DNA of 64,000 nt from Vespa crabro (lineage: Eukaryota > Arthropoda > Insecta > Hymenoptera > Vespidae). The stretch lies in the NCBI RefSeq assembly GCF_910589235.1, contig NC_060956.1:5735400-5799399 (forward strand), read 5' to 3'. A program made the position numbers and the translations under genes. Numbering within the stretch: position 1 is the first letter of the stretch; each line of letters opens with the position of its first letter. This document shows, one piece after another, positions 1 through 12,815 of this stretch. The notes below the pieces were generated by a model, which worked only from the letters and a program-made list of their open reading frames with translations, was not told the origin of the DNA and did no database searches.

Positions 1-105
1 AGAGAAAGAAAAAGAGAACGAGAACATGCACCTGAGTAAGTAAAAAATCAAGAGACATCAAGCTTGTGAAAAAATTTCAGGGACACCGCTTGCATGTGAG
101 ACTCA

Positions 106-561
106 CGAAGAAGAAGAAGAAGGAGAAGAAGAAGAAGAAGAAGAAGACGAAGTCGAAGAAGAAGAAGTCGAAGAAGGAGAAGAAGACGACTGTTCGCGAT
201 TTCTCTTGCGAGAAACTCGCGCTGACCCATTGTGTGCAGACGCTTTGATAAATTACCGAATAATTGTCAAATGCTAGAAAAACGAGCAATCCGAGTGTGT
301 GGACGGACTTGCCGAAGAAAAAGAACAAAAACAAGAAGAAGAACAAGAAGAAGAAGAGGGTTCGAAGTGGGAACAGAAGAAACGAGCGAAAAAAGAAAAA
401 AAAAGAAAAACAAGAAAAAACAAGTGTAAAAAGAAATCTTGTGTTCTGGCTGTGAGACCGAGGAATAAAATAGAAAAAGACAGAAGATGAGAGAGAGAGA
501 GAGAGAAAGAGAGAGAAAGAGAAAGAAGGAGAAAAAGAAAGAGAGAGAGAGAGAGAGAGAG
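106..561. repeat. Purine-rich microsatellite cluster (GAA/GA)
   Basis: A run of GAA, GAAA and GA repeats interrupted by short unique segments. Lys/Arg/Glu-rich open frames on plus and Phe/Ser/Leu-rich frames on minus are by-products of the repeat, and nothing else in the interval suggests coding. Confidence 0.9.
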
Positions 562-727
562 TTATGTATGAGATTATCACATGCTGTTGTATCTTTTTCT
601 TTCTTTCGCGAAAAGTAATTTTATTTTTTATTTTTTTCTATTAAATTTTTTAGAAATTTCTCCCTAAAAAATTAAGAATAAGTTTAGTTAGAATATCTTA
701 GAGAATATGATCTTCGTAAGAAGTAAA

Positions 728-1170
<443 letters not shown>

Positions 1171-1403
1171 TAATAGTAGCAGCTACAACAACCGTGGCAA
1201 TCATATACGATCGGGAAAGAAGAAAAGTCATGCGCAGGTGCACGCATTCGATTACAGCAAAACGATATGGTTGCGCATTCACGCAGGCAGCTCTTTTGGT
1301 ATTGCTGCTCCGTGTATCTCTCGATACCTCAGCTAATCGACCGATCTGTGTGTTCGCGACGATGCATTAAAGCAACTTACGCTCCAAGTTCTCCATTTCT
1401 TCG

Positions 1404-1464
1404 ATAGGTAGATAAGTAGGTAGGTAGGTAGGTAAGTACTTACTTACTTACTTACTTACTTACG
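1404..1464. repeat. Facing tetranucleotide arrays (TAGG)n/(TTAC)n
   Basis: TAGG units run into a central GTAAGTACTTAC palindrome and continue as TTAC units. The two halves are near-complementary, differing by G/T positions, so a hairpin with G-U pairs is possible if the segment is transcribed. Confidence 0.85.
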
Positions 1465-1780
1465 TAATAGCCGGCCGTTTTTCATGCAAGATTAAAAGAG
1501 ACGCGGTATAATCGTCGTAAAGATAAATAAAAGTCATGGATATATACTTGGAATGACGAACGACATTTTTTATTCAGAGATAAACGAGAAATCGTCACTT
1601 TGATGATGACGCTACTGTTGCTGTTTTTGTTGTTATTATAGTTGCCACATTATATACTACCACTTTGAGAATTTAATTCTTTTTCTTTTCCTTACTTTAT
1701 ACTCTTTGATCTTTTTATCCTTTTCTTTTTTCTTATTGTATTTCAACTAGACGAACGTTCAATATTTGTTAATTGCATAA

Positions 1781-2010
1781 AAGAAAGAGAAAGAAAGAGA
1801 GGGATATTTGAGATAAGAGAAAGAGATAGAGAGAGAGTATGAACATCGATAGGACGAGAACAAGATTGGAAGCTCGGCAATTCGACGAGGACGATTTATC
1901 GATTTAGACGAGAGAGAAAGAGAGAGAGAGAAAAAGAGAATGGAAAAGTAAAAGGAAAGAGAAAGAGAAATAGAGAGGATACAGAAGAGGAGAAAGAGAC
2001 GGAGAAAAAG
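1781..2010. repeat. GA/GAAA purine tract
   Basis: Interrupted GAGA and GAAA repeats with short unique islands. No coding signal is seen. Confidence 0.8.
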
Positions 2011-2029
2011 AGCATCGGGTCAGGCTCTT

Positions 2030-2190
2030 CATCAGCGATTTAATTCCCGAACGGCGCGGCTTCGAGTTTATTTATTTTTTTGCTGGCTCGTGACCGGCAC
2101 CGAAACGAGGGCAAAGAGAGGGACAAGATTAAAAATCTCCTAATTACTTAATCGCGTTAACTTGGGTACGACCGTGTCAAAGAGAACGCG
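2030..2190. other. Unique-sequence island between microsatellites
   Basis: About 160 bp of complex sequence with homeodomain-type cores (CTAATTACTTAATCGCG) and a TTTATTT tract, lying between purine repeats. No open frame of note. It could be a conserved intronic regulatory element of the unidentified minus-strand gene, which is inference only. Confidence 0.3.
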
Positions 2191-2226
2191 AGCCTTGGAA
2201 AGGGTGCAATGCTTGCCATTTTTCGT

Positions 2227-2227
<1 letters not shown>

Positions 2228-2268
<41 letters not shown>

Positions 2269-2275
2269 CCTTTAC
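2228..2275. repeat. CT microsatellite
   Basis: About 20 uninterrupted CT units followed by imperfect CT/TTTC. Confidence 0.9.
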
Positions 2276-2528
2276 CAGCTCTTTCACTCTATCTCTCTTT
2301 CGCTCTTAGCAAAACTCAAATCTCGTTCTCACCAAAGATCGTCGGAAATTCACGAGACACACATTATCGACGACCTTCCACCAATCACGTAAAGTCCCTT
2401 TTACTCTTCCTAATTTGATTACTGCGCAAACAAGCAGAAAAAAGAGAGGACAGAGGAGTGTGACAACACTAACGTAATTTCCTCTTAGATACGTAGGTAC
2501 GCGAAACACGTAACTACCTACTTAATTT

Positions 2529-2572
2529 TCCTTTACATACATACATGCATACATACATACATACATACATAC

Positions 2573-2618
<46 letters not shown>
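2529..2618. repeat. (ACAT)n joined to (TA)n microsatellite
   Basis: Roughly ten imperfect ACAT units merge directly into a TA run of about 40 bp. Confidence 0.9.
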
Positions 2619-2620
<2 letters not shown>

Positions 2621-2929
2621 TTAAGTTCGTATTTTATACAGACAAAACTATAAAATGTATCTAACATAATAACACGATGGGGGATAAAATTCAACGAGAA
2701 GAAATTAATCGAATTTTTAACGTAAAATGACGGTACGAAAATCGCAGATTGCTACATATGAGCTAACGACAGCTACGATGACGGCAGTAGAGCCGGTTAG
2801 GGCCAGTAGTAGGGACGGTAGTCAAAGGGTTAGACAGTGACAAACCGCCTTCGCCCGCTGTGATTTCAGTTAATTGTCGGTGGGGCCATTTCTCACTCCT
2901 TGCCTCGCGCCGCTTTCGATGGTGAGACG

Positions 2930-3345
2930 AAGAGAAGAGGAAGAGGAGAAGAAGGAGAAGGAAGAGAAAGAGAAAAAGGAGTAAGGGGGAGGACAACGAC
3001 AACGACGACGACGACGAGGACGAAGACGTTGTAAATATCCACGAAGGCGCCACGAGCAAAAGGCTAAAGGTGGAACGTCTTACTTTCGGGTAGGCTTAAC
3101 GGGCAACCTTCCGCGATAATCCGCATCTTCCTTTCCTCGTATTCTTTTGTGTAAACGACCTCCTGCTCCTTCCCCCGCCTCCTCCTCCTCCTCCTACTCC
3201 TCAACATTCTCCTCTTCTTCATCTCCTTCTTCTTCTTCTACGTTTTCTCATCCTCTGTTCAGAACCCACTTGCGAGTCTTCTTCTCAAAAGGCAAATCTT
3301 TCTTTCTTTCTTTCTTTCTTTCTTCTTTCTCGCTCTCTATCTCTC
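2930..3345. repeat. Cluster of purine, GAC, CTC and TTTC repeats
   Basis: GAA/GAG repeats at 2930-2990 and GAC repeats near 2996-3025 are followed by CTC/CTT repeats at 3175-3240 and TTTC repeats at 3297-3325. The Ser-, Phe- and Leu-rich frames across them have no exon-like boundaries. Confidence 0.8.
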
Positions 3346-3420
3346 TCTTTCTTTTTCAATACATATATATATATATATCTTTCTGGAGCATTAGAAACGT
3401 TCAAATAATTCTCATATAAT

Positions 3421-4931
3421 ATTATTCCAAAATAAAAAGGAAGAAATAAGGAATTACATATTTCTCATGGTATCTACTTTTTATGAAGACAATTACCAAC
3501 TATAATAATCCCAAGAAAAACGATAGGATATTTCGGAGGAAGTTTCACGATTGAACGCCCTAAATCGTCTCTACGCGATTCTTCGACCCTCTCCCTAAAG
3601 GCGAGAGAAATGGAAGGTCAAAGAGACTCGCGAGTATAGGAAGGGAGGGTTGAAGTTCTATCCCTTCGAAAAAAAAAAAGAAAGAAAAAAGAAAAAAGAA
3701 AAAGGAAAAAAGAAAGAAAAGGGGAGGTGCTACTGGTCTCTCCGCCGTAGCTGTCCAGAGAGGACGCAAGCAATCTTGTTTTCGAGCTTCTAATAATACT
3801 CGACGTATCGGTTCTCGGTGGTATTTTTATGGTGGCCCCTTCTAATATATAGATCATCGTGTCCGTTCCTAGGAAGCAAGGCATGTGCGTGCACGCGCGC
3901 ACGAACCGACAGTCAAATAAAAACATATCGCGTCACGCAGGATAAATAGCCCTTCGCCTATTCGTAAAGCCAAAATACTCGGGGAAGTGGGTCGTCGTAT
4001 AAACATGGGAAATTCTTCGGATATATGTAAGTATTAGAAATTTGACATATTTCTAGAATAGAGTATCAATTTGAGAAGAACTCGATTTGATATTGTCGAG
4101 TATAACGTTATGACATTCGATCAATTATTTCATACAGATTACGTTATTTTACGATAATTAGATCATGTAGATTTCTATGAAATGTTAGTTTTAAAAATAG
4201 AAATAAATAGGTACATGTAAGGAAAGGATTTAAATGTAAACAACATTACAGAGAAATAGATATCCTTCGATTCGCGATGAAGGTTTATAGAAACAAAACG
4301 ATATTTACTCCTTCAAGAGGGAAATCTCGAATCGTACGCGGTCGAAACGGTATAGTACACGCGCCCGTAGAACCAAGGCTGATGGTGACAGTTCAATTCG
4401 AACTTTGGCGTTCGGCGGTCAGAAATGCCGGCCGCAAAACCGCAACCGTGATTTCTGCGTCTCTTTACCCCCTCGTTGAACGACCACCTCGTTTCACCCT
4501 TCGACCCTTTCTAGCTCATCCTATTCTCTCTCTTTCTTCCTCTTTCTCTCTCTCTTTATTCTTATGTTTTTTTCTTTTTTTTTTTTTTTATATATACATT
4601 TGTTTCTTACTCCTTTCTGTTCTTCTTCTTTACAATTCGATTATATTCGTGCCATTCAGTCAAATTATGTTCGATCAATTATTAATTAATTAAAATCGAT
4701 CTCTAAACTCTCTCTTAATTTCTTTAGCACATTAACATTGGTCCTGTTCATTCATATTCATTAACTCATATTGGTTTATTTCTTAGTCGTATTAGTTTTC
4801 GAAGTAACACGAACGATCAGGACCGATATTCGATCGTTTCGCACAATCGAGCAGACACTACGTGCCTCGAAGGGGAACGAGCATATATCTACGGTGCAAC
4901 GTTCGCACTTACGAAAGTGTAGAGGTAGAAA

Positions 4932-4934
<3 letters not shown>
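3421..4934. other. Mostly unique non-coding stretch
   Basis: Unique sequence with an A/G tract at 3667-3720 and pyrimidine tracts near 4530-4610. An open frame from 4277 runs into a CT/poly-T tract and shows no family resemblance. I see no gene here. Confidence 0.5.

Positions 4935-4993
<59 letters not shown>
4935..4993. repeat. GA microsatellite
   Basis: Nearly perfect GA run of about 58 bp. Confidence 0.9.
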
Positions 4994-4994
<1 letters not shown>

Positions 4995-5556
4995 ATGGAC
5001 GGAGGAAACGCAGAGGAGGTGGAGAAAGGTAGGCCGATGGCGTGCAGTTTGCCAATTTGCCGCAGGCGTTGTGCGTAGAGACATCGGTTAGCGTAGCACG
5101 CAGCACAACGACGACGATGGCTGGGTGGCCGGTACACTGGCGCGATGCTAGCTGGGAATCGGCCAGGGAGATGAAGTGTACGCGAACGAACGAGATTCAC
5201 CGAGAGGCCAGGAGGACCAAGCGCGGAGCCACGGAGCAGGCTGATGTGCGGTTGAAGAGATTAATATGCGTGCGAGGCTCACACCGTTCGATCTCCCCAC
5301 CTACGTTCGCACCACCTCTACTTTCAACTATAGCACATCGGTTCTAGGTCCAGCTAACCGTCGTCCACCCTCGTTTCACCCTCGTGTCCGCTACGACTAC
5401 GTTGTCCTTTTGCTCGACGACCCCTAACACCACCAAACCGGCAGCAACCCCATTGGCATCTCTTCCTCTTTCCTCGACTCTACATTTTGCGCCTAACTGG
5501 CCCCATTTACCGATACGAATGTAACCTTGTATATCTACTATAGAAATGTCTCTGTG

Positions 5557-5561
<5 letters not shown>

Positions 5562-5637
<76 letters not shown>

Positions 5638-5660
5638 ATTCATTCACTCACTCACTCACT
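5562..5660. repeat. CT microsatellite ending in ATTC/ACTC units
   Basis: Long CT run with two CCCT interruptions, followed by a few TTCA and ACTC tetranucleotide units. Confidence 0.9.
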
Positions 5661-5817
5661 CTAGTTAACATTGGTATATATAAATGTGCGTCTCGTGCGT
5701 GAACACAACGCGTAGACCACGCGTGCTGTCGCGGCTACATTTAGTAATTTCTGTCACGAGTCCTGCGTTCGAAACGTCAACGCGTTCTCCCGTGTAACTA
5801 CAAAACGGTATGACCAT

Positions 5818-6062
5818 TCTCTCTCTCTCTCTCTCTCGCTCTCTCTCTCTCTCATTCTCGTTACTCAACGTATTCTCCGCTCACGTATGCATCGTCGAGA
5901 TTAGGCACGCGACTAACGCGTCTCCGAGAAAATTCGAGACGTGCTTTGCAAGCTGATAGTTTTGCTCGTTGAAATTTCGAGAAGGAACAAACGACGAAGA
6001 TGGTCAAAACGTCCTATATCCATCTATGAAAGAAATAGAGAGAGAACAAAAAAAAGAGGGAG

Positions 6063-6105
<43 letters not shown>

Positions 6106-6108
6106 CAT
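5818..6108. repeat. CT tract and GA tract pair
   Basis: A CT run at 5818-5853 and a GA run at 6067-6104 flank about 200 bp of unique sequence. Being complementary they could pair in single-stranded DNA or RNA. Confidence 0.8.
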
Positions 6109-6496
6109 AAGCTCATACCTATACGCGGAACACCTTTTAGATTTTAGTGCTCTTTTCTTACGGCAATGTAGTTACGTACAACGTCGTCGTCTTACCATAG
6201 ATAGCAAGGAAAAATGTCGCTCTCAGAGAACGTCGAAGGTAGAACGGTAAGTACGATACCGACGATGGTATCGCATGCATGTATGAGAAAACGAGAGAGA
6301 GAGAGAGAAAGAGAAAGAGAGACGTGTCGTATCGGTGATGTCGACGCTGCGGACGAACTTGCAGGCGATCCAGAGGAACGAAAGAGGATATAAACGAGTC
6401 GGCGTGCATAGGAGAGGAGGACTCCTCCCTCACCACGCCCAGAAACTCGTCGAGAAACTCGTACTACCTCCTTTTACCCTTCTGCGTCTCGTAAAC

Positions 6497-6619
6497 GACT
6501 CTCTCTCTCTTTCTCTCTATCTATCTATATATCTACCTATCTATCTATCTCTATCTCTATCTCTCTTTCTCTCTTTGCCTTTCTATTTCCCTCTCTTTTC
6601 TTCTCTATCTCTATCTCTG

Positions 6620-6650
<31 letters not shown>

Positions 6651-6675
6651 ATCTATCTATCTCTATCTTGCTTCG
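6497..6675. repeat. Compound CT/CTAT/CTTT microsatellite
   Basis: CT, CTAT and CTTT units intermixed over about 175 bp. Confidence 0.85.
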
Positions 6676-7158
6676 AACAACGACTATCTCTGGTCTAGGA
6701 GGCGGAGCTTCTATTTCTAGCTCCGGCGCGAACGAGGCTGATCGTTAAACGAGGCGCCAAAGGAAAGACAGTCAGAGAAAAAGAGAGAGAAAGAGAGAGA
6801 GAGAGAAATATATGGAAGAAGAACAGAAGGGAGAAACGAGAAGATCAAACATCCTTTCTCTCTTTTACCCTTTTATCCACGAACGTGCTTCCCGTTTTCT
6901 CAGTGCTTTCGGAGAAACGAGAAACGTCATTGAGTCTTACGACGAAGGAAGAGATAAGGAAAACGAGACAAAAAAAGAAAAAACGAAAAAAAGAGAAAGA
7001 AATGAGGTTTCTTCTTTCGAGAGATCGATTTAAAAAAAAAAATAAAAAAAAAGAGAGAGAGAGAAAGAAAAGAGACGGACAAAGAGAAGAGATCGATCTA
7101 TTCGTTAATGACACTTCATCGTCGGTATTTTTGGCATTTTTATTTTCGTATAAACACA

Positions 7159-7162
<4 letters not shown>

Positions 7163-7198
<36 letters not shown>

Positions 7199-7395
7199 GT
7201 ATATGTATATTTTCTTAACGGCAGGTTGATTCACGTGCAAATAAAAAAAAGTGTAACGTCTCGAAATTTCTCTCTTTTTGGATATCCAATATCATACAAA
7301 AATCATGTGGTATATATATACACACATATACATATACACATATATATATATGTATACTTATTTATATATAAAAAGAAACAGAAAAAAAGAGAGAA
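7163..7395. repeat. TA and (TACACA)-type dinucleotide repeats
   Basis: A TA run of about 35 bp at 7163-7197 and a second imperfect TA/CA cluster at 7310-7365, followed by a GA-rich purine tract. Confidence 0.85.
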
Positions 7396-7809
7396 AGAGA
7401 AAGAGTAAGAGAGAGAAAGACTCAGAGTTTAGTGTGCTCGAGGAGCTCCGCCTAGTTGATTGCTGAAAGAGGAGGAGACCACTCGGTCGTCGGTTATTTC
7501 GCTTCTTGGCTTGGTACCACCAATGCTGTGCCACCGCTATTACCTCCCTCTCCCGTACCAACTTCTTCTCCCACTACTCCTCTTCTTCCTTCTCCTCACT
7601 TCCTCCTCTACACCTTCACCTCTTCTCCTCTTCTCTTCTCACAACCCATCACCCCGCACATTCTCCTTTTCGCGATAGTGTATTCCGCAGCTGCAGCTGC
7701 ATTTGCTCTACGTATGGATCCACTCCCTCTACCCTCTCCCCTCTTACCGCTCTCTCGCTTCTTCCCTACGTCTCTCTTACCTCCATCGTCTCTTCTCCTC
7801 GTTTTTTCC

Positions 7810-7832
7810 CTCACTCTCTCTCTCTCTCTTTT

Positions 7833-7887
<55 letters not shown>

Positions 7888-7906
7888 CTCTCTCTCTCTC
7901 TGCCTT
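7810..7906. repeat. Long CT microsatellite
   Basis: CT repeats with a few TTTC interruptions. The Ser/Leu-rich frames over it belong to the repeat. Confidence 0.9.
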
Positions 7907-7978
7907 TCGACTACTCCGTTCGATAATTCCAGCGGTTTTCTTGTGTTATCGACTAAACGACTCTCGCAAGAAACTCAC

Positions 7979-8025
7979 CCATTCGTTCGTTCATTCGTTC
8001 GTTCATTCGTTCGTTTGTTCGTCTA
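7979..8025. repeat. (TTCG/TTCA)n tetranucleotide array
   Basis: About eleven TTCG, TTCA or TTTG units in a row, read as Arg-Ser-Phe-Val on plus. It is the near-complement of the (CGAA)n array at 15298-15342. Confidence 0.9.
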
Positions 8026-8644
8026 CGAGTTTGATATCGTTCAAAATCATACGTCACGAAATTATACATTTCTTTTTTTAACTTTTCGATTGTGTGTAAA
8101 TGGCCACACCCTCGAAAATAGTTCGTCTCTGTTAAGATTAAAAGTATATATATAAATATCAAAAATCTCTTTAAATCGAACGAATATCGGATATTTTATT
8201 TTATTGTTATATTGAAATCAGTAATCGTTAATTAACTATCTTTTGTATATGTCTACTTATCTAATCGAAAATGATCGACTAAACCAAAGATAATAAAAAC
8301 GAATAAACTCTTCCTTTTGAGCACCCGTCAAACTGACGGATGTCGTTAAAAATAGGTTGTTTTATCATTAAACATCGACATGTTCATCGAGAATACACGT
8401 TTCCCTATATGTTTAACCTTCGAATAAAACAAACGAACACAATCGACTATCACGAAAAATTCTGTTCGAAACCGACCCTCGTCCGAAACCAAACAACAAT
8501 GGAGAGATCTCTTTCCCTGCAAAAAAAAAATCAACGAGCCGTGTAGCCGCAAAGTGGGCCCGGTTATTAGTCAATTTTCAATGTAATCCATTATTTCTGA
8601 TCACGTGACGAATGTTTCACTTATACGTAAAAGCATTGACATGT

Positions 8645-8646
<2 letters not shown>

Positions 8647-8704
<58 letters not shown>

Positions 8705-8710
8705 TCTCTT
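8647..8710. repeat. Near-perfect CT microsatellite
   Basis: About 31 CT units with one C insertion near the 3' end. A short TA run and a GA run follow (8728-8765). Confidence 0.95.
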
Positions 8711-9115
8711 CTTAATTCAAAAAAAAATATATATATATATGCATATATATATAGAGAGAGAGATAGGAAAAGAGAAGGAGAGAAGAAGAGAGAACTCATA
8801 GCTTGTCCCTACGAACGAGCAACGAAATTCGCGCTACGCGTTAGATAGATTTCAAAAAGTTTCGATTATTTCCCGGCGACACTCGAAAATCACGGCGGAG
8901 TGGCCAGTTTCATGGACGAGGGCTGTTTCGAGTGGTTGATGGGAAAGGGTTTGCCATGGTTTGTGAGGGGATGGAAAAGGGTGGAAGAGACCGAAACGAT
9001 GAGTCTCTGACCCATATTAGCGGTCAAATTTTTAATTGCATTTTTTCAACCGACGAGAAACAACGAGAAAGAGAAAAAGAGAATGTATATATGTATATAC
9101 ATATACGTATACATA

Positions 9116-9129
9116 ATACATACATACAT

Positions 9130-9182
<53 letters not shown>

Positions 9183-9320
9183 GGATAGGATAGTTGCACA
9201 AGGTTGTGTACCTTATGGGACAACGTTGCATGCATCGTCATGGTCCGTTCGTCTGTACTCGACGAAAAAGAGAAAAAGATAGATACATAGATAGATAGAT
9301 ACATAGATAGATAGAAAGAG
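9116..9320. repeat. TA run and (GATA)n array
   Basis: ACAT/TA repeats at 9116-9179 and GATA/CATA units at 9275-9316. Confidence 0.9.
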
Positions 9321-9587
9321 ATGCACATACCAAACGTTCGTGGCTTGGCACACACGACCATCTCTCCCTTCTTCTCTCTCTCTCTCTCTCTCTCATCCCT
9401 TTCGTATACAACCAATTACCGATCACTCTCGCGGAACAATAAAGCAAAACCGGGGAAAAAAATTCCTGTCGAAAGTATCACGTTTCATATGTGTACCTAA
9501 CGCCTCTCGTCACATATATCTACGTGTACGTTACGTACAAGTATATAGATACTAATATGTATTTGTGTACGACCAGTTGTCGTCACG

Positions 9588-9599
9588 TCATCGTCATCA

Positions 9600-9639
<40 letters not shown>

Positions 9640-9645
9640 TGTCGA
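9588..9645. repeat. CGT trinucleotide array
   Basis: About eighteen units of CGT with CAT and TGT variants, read as poly-Asp on minus. Confidence 0.9.
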
Positions 9646-10067
9646 TACTATTGCGTATAACCTTTGACCAAAGGGGAAAACGAAAATAAAAATTCCAAAT
9701 GCCGTCCATGTATAAACGTTTTATCTCCGTTGAAATTCCTCCGTTTTTTCTTTTTCTTTTTTCTTTTTTCCTCCTTTTTCGCTACCTTTTCTTTCACTAT
9801 TCCCTCCTCTCCTATATTTTCTCCCCTCTTTCATTTTTTTTTTCGTTCACACTATCGTCGACACATACGTCCGCATAAAATCCAAAGAAGCGATTCGAAT
9901 GACTCGCGATAGCCGCGCGATATCGTTTGGAACGGTTTTCGGAAAATAAATCTCATCGGTGATGCCGATCGCAGAGATTAGAAAGAAAGTAAGCGATATG
10001 CGTACGGCTTATCGGTTTTATTCGTTAAAACGGAGTAAACGAAAGGAGATAAACGAAAGAGACAAAA

Positions 10068-10074
<7 letters not shown>

Positions 10075-10120
<46 letters not shown>
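10075..10120. repeat. GA microsatellite
   Basis: GA run of about 45 bp, preceded by AGAA-type purine sequence and followed by A-rich purine sequence to about 10200. Confidence 0.9.
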
Positions 10121-10122
<2 letters not shown>

Positions 10123-10593
10123 TTTACACGTTTTCATGAAAAACGAGAACGAAAAAAAAAAGAAAAGAAAAAGGCAAAGGAAAAAAAAGAAAAAAAAAAT
10201 CCCCTGATGAAAATTACGTTAGCAAATTAAGACATAGGAAAGGGGCTAACGACGATCATTTGCAAAGTCGTTGTGAAAATTCAATAATCTATATTTCTAC
10301 GTGTATGCCTCGTTATTATTTGTCCATAGTAGGTATAGGTCTCGTGTTACTCGACTTCTCGAAAATCCATGATAACGAGTTATCCCGATAGGGACTCGAT
10401 ATAATCTCGAAACGAAACGGAGGTAAACGAAATAACAATGGAGCAGTAACAATAATAACAAACAAACAAATAAAAGGAAGAGGTACAATAATAAAAAGCA
10501 AGAATCAACGTGATATATTATTGTCAAAATGTAAGCTTTCAAGCTCTCTACGTTAACTACTTTTTTTCTATTTTCAATCCACACATAGTACAA

Positions 10594-10672
10594 TTCAATT
10601 CCGTTTGATTCCATTCTATTCGATTCAATTCTATTCGATTCGATTCTATTCGATTCGATTCGATTCGATATA
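10594..10672. repeat. Pentanucleotide array (ATTCG/ATTCT)n
   Basis: About fifteen 5-bp units of the form ATTCN (ATTCG, ATTCT, ATTCC, ATTCA). On minus the array reads as repeated Asn-Arg-Ile-Glu-Ser. It is the only clear pentanucleotide array in the window. Confidence 0.9.
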
Positions 10673-10899
10673 GGTAGATAGATAAAAACGTAACGATACA
10701 AAACTCCCCGTATCTTTTCATAAGCGAAGGTAGTACGCGACATTTATTAATAACAAGGAAGAATCGTTTGGAACAAAGGGACGCATGCGATCACGACGCA
10801 TAGCGTCGTTACGATACGTCGAGTACGTGCGTCGGGAAAAAGCGTGTTTCCTACACTCTGACATGAAAATAGTAGGTAGTACTCGTTCTATCGTGTACG

Positions 10900-10902
<3 letters not shown>

Positions 10903-10954
<52 letters not shown>

Positions 10955-10955
10955 A
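10903..10955. repeat. TA run joined to GT run
   Basis: TA repeats followed directly by GT repeats, a common compound dinucleotide type. Confidence 0.9.
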
Positions 10956-11239
10956 AAGAGAACGCCTCGCAACGACGCTCATTTGTATTCTTAGAACGAA
11001 TCGCGAGCTCGCGATTTACTATCACGTCGTACGAATTATTTAGTAATCAAATTTCCCCCACCCATTCACCACGACAACCCTTACGCCATTCTCTTCCACT
11101 TCGCCCTCCTTCTCCTCCTCTTCCTACCCCTCCTCCTCCTCCATCACATCCACCTCCACTTCCACCACCTACTCTACCTATTACTACTCGTTCTGCTCTG
11201 AAACGGAAAATCGTTCCCAGAATGAAAGGGTGTTGGGGC

Positions 11240-11306
11240 TGTCGTCGTCGTCGTCGTCGTCCTCGTCGTCGTCGTTGTCGTTGTCGTTGTCGTTGTTGTC
11301 GTCGTC
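11240..11306. repeat. GTC/GTT trinucleotide array
   Basis: GTC units with a GTT-GTC subrun. The Arg/Cys-rich frame is a by-product. Confidence 0.85.
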
Positions 11307-11438
11307 TACTCGCGTACGCTCTCTTTTACAATGATTTCTTTATTTTACGGTAGATGCGTGAAAGGATCATTAGGCTCTCCAACGAGAAAACGACGAGCTG
11401 AATTGACATCGAATTTTCCATCAAAATATGTATCTGTA

Positions 11439-11439
<1 letters not shown>

Positions 11440-11489
<50 letters not shown>

Positions 11490-11607
11490 TATATATATAT
11501 ATTTAAATATATAAAATATTTAAATATAAATTATAATTTAAATTAAATATAATATTAAGTATAAATATAAAATATAAATTATTAAATATATAAAAATAAT
11601 ATATATA

Positions 11608-11654
<47 letters not shown>

Positions 11655-11695
11655 TATGATTAAATATTCCCAATAGCCAAAGAAACTATTAGATA

Positions 11696-11729
<34 letters not shown>

Positions 11730-11740
11730 TTTTCATTACT
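11440..11740. repeat. AT-rich palindromic zone
   Basis: Two TA runs (11443-11485 and 11610-11648) bracket about 120 bp made almost only of A and T, rich in TTTAAATATA motifs. A third TA run follows at 11706-11730. Strong self-complementarity suggests hairpin or cruciform potential. Confidence 0.8.
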
Positions 11741-12261
11741 TATCATTTAATTTTAAATAATGCAAATTTTATTCACGCAGATAAATATTATTATATAATG
11801 TCAAACTTGTAAGACTTATAACTAATACAAACATGACAAACATTTAATCTTCGGATATGAAAGAACGTACGAATTAATTAAAAGAATGTAAGAATTAATT
11901 TATTGAAGGCTTTATATTGTCGAAGGCTTAACAAATATGAGAAAGTACCATAACCTTATAAAACATTAGAAATTCGGATAAAGCCAAGAAACGAACGAGC
12001 TGTTCACCCTGAATATTCTCAAAAAAAAAAAAAAGAGAGAGAGAGAGAGAGAGAAAGATGCAAAAAAGAAAAGAGAGAAAATATTCCAGGAGGCACCCCC
12101 TATGGACAAAACGAAGCCGCGAGTGCGCGTTAGAACCGTCGTTATCTTTCGGGCTGTACTTTTTTACGTGCGCGTAAATACGCCAGAGCGATATAATATA
12201 GGGAGAGAAAGAGGGATGACCGAGGGATACGACGACAGAGGTTAAGAGTGAGTGAGCATTT

Positions 12262-12345
12262 CCTCTTTCTCTCTTTCTCTCTTTCTCTCTTTCTCTCTCT
12301 CTTTCTCTCTTTTTCTCTTTCTCTCTCTCTCTCTCTCCCTCTTTT
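12262..12345. repeat. CTTT/CT pyrimidine repeat
   Basis: TCTCTTTC and CT units; Ser/Phe/Leu open frames here are not credible genes. Confidence 0.85.
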
Positions 12346-12756
12346 CACCCTTTTCGTCGTACGACCACGAAACGACAGGCGTAAACCGGAAGTGCCATGA
12401 TTTCGAGCTGACCGAACGAATGGCATCGTTTTTACGTATTTATAAGCCGATGCACGAAGATTTTCGTGCGATCGACGAATTCGCACGAGTATCTAGAATT
12501 CCAGAAATCTCATAGACATCGTGATCTGTCAAAAATGTTGCTGTATAAAAAAAAAAATATCGTCGCTAAATATTAATCGATAAAATTAAATGTAAATATT
12601 AGTTTAGTTGTAGAGATTAAATGTAAATAGATTCAAGGATATTTAATTTATAACGCAAAAAAAATTTCTTCGAACTATCTCTCCTTCTTTATTTTCATTT
12701 ATCTTCGTTCAATTTTATCTTATTGGAAAAAGTAAAAATTAGCTATATGTATATGT

Positions 12757-12761
12757 GTGTG

Positions 12762-12810
<49 letters not shown>
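12757..12810. repeat. TA microsatellite
   Basis: About 20 TA units flanked by TG/CA-containing sequence. Confidence 0.9.

Positions 12811-12815
<5 letters not shown>

Noticed and set aside
4277..4693. 138-residue open frame starting with ATG
   Set aside because: The first 70 residues look non-repetitive but match no family I know, and the rest is pyrimidine-tract translation with no splice sites at the transition.
7456..8155. Several long Ser/Leu/Pro-rich frames
   Set aside because: All three plus frames are open through the same CT repeat, which is the mark of low-complexity sequence rather than a gene.
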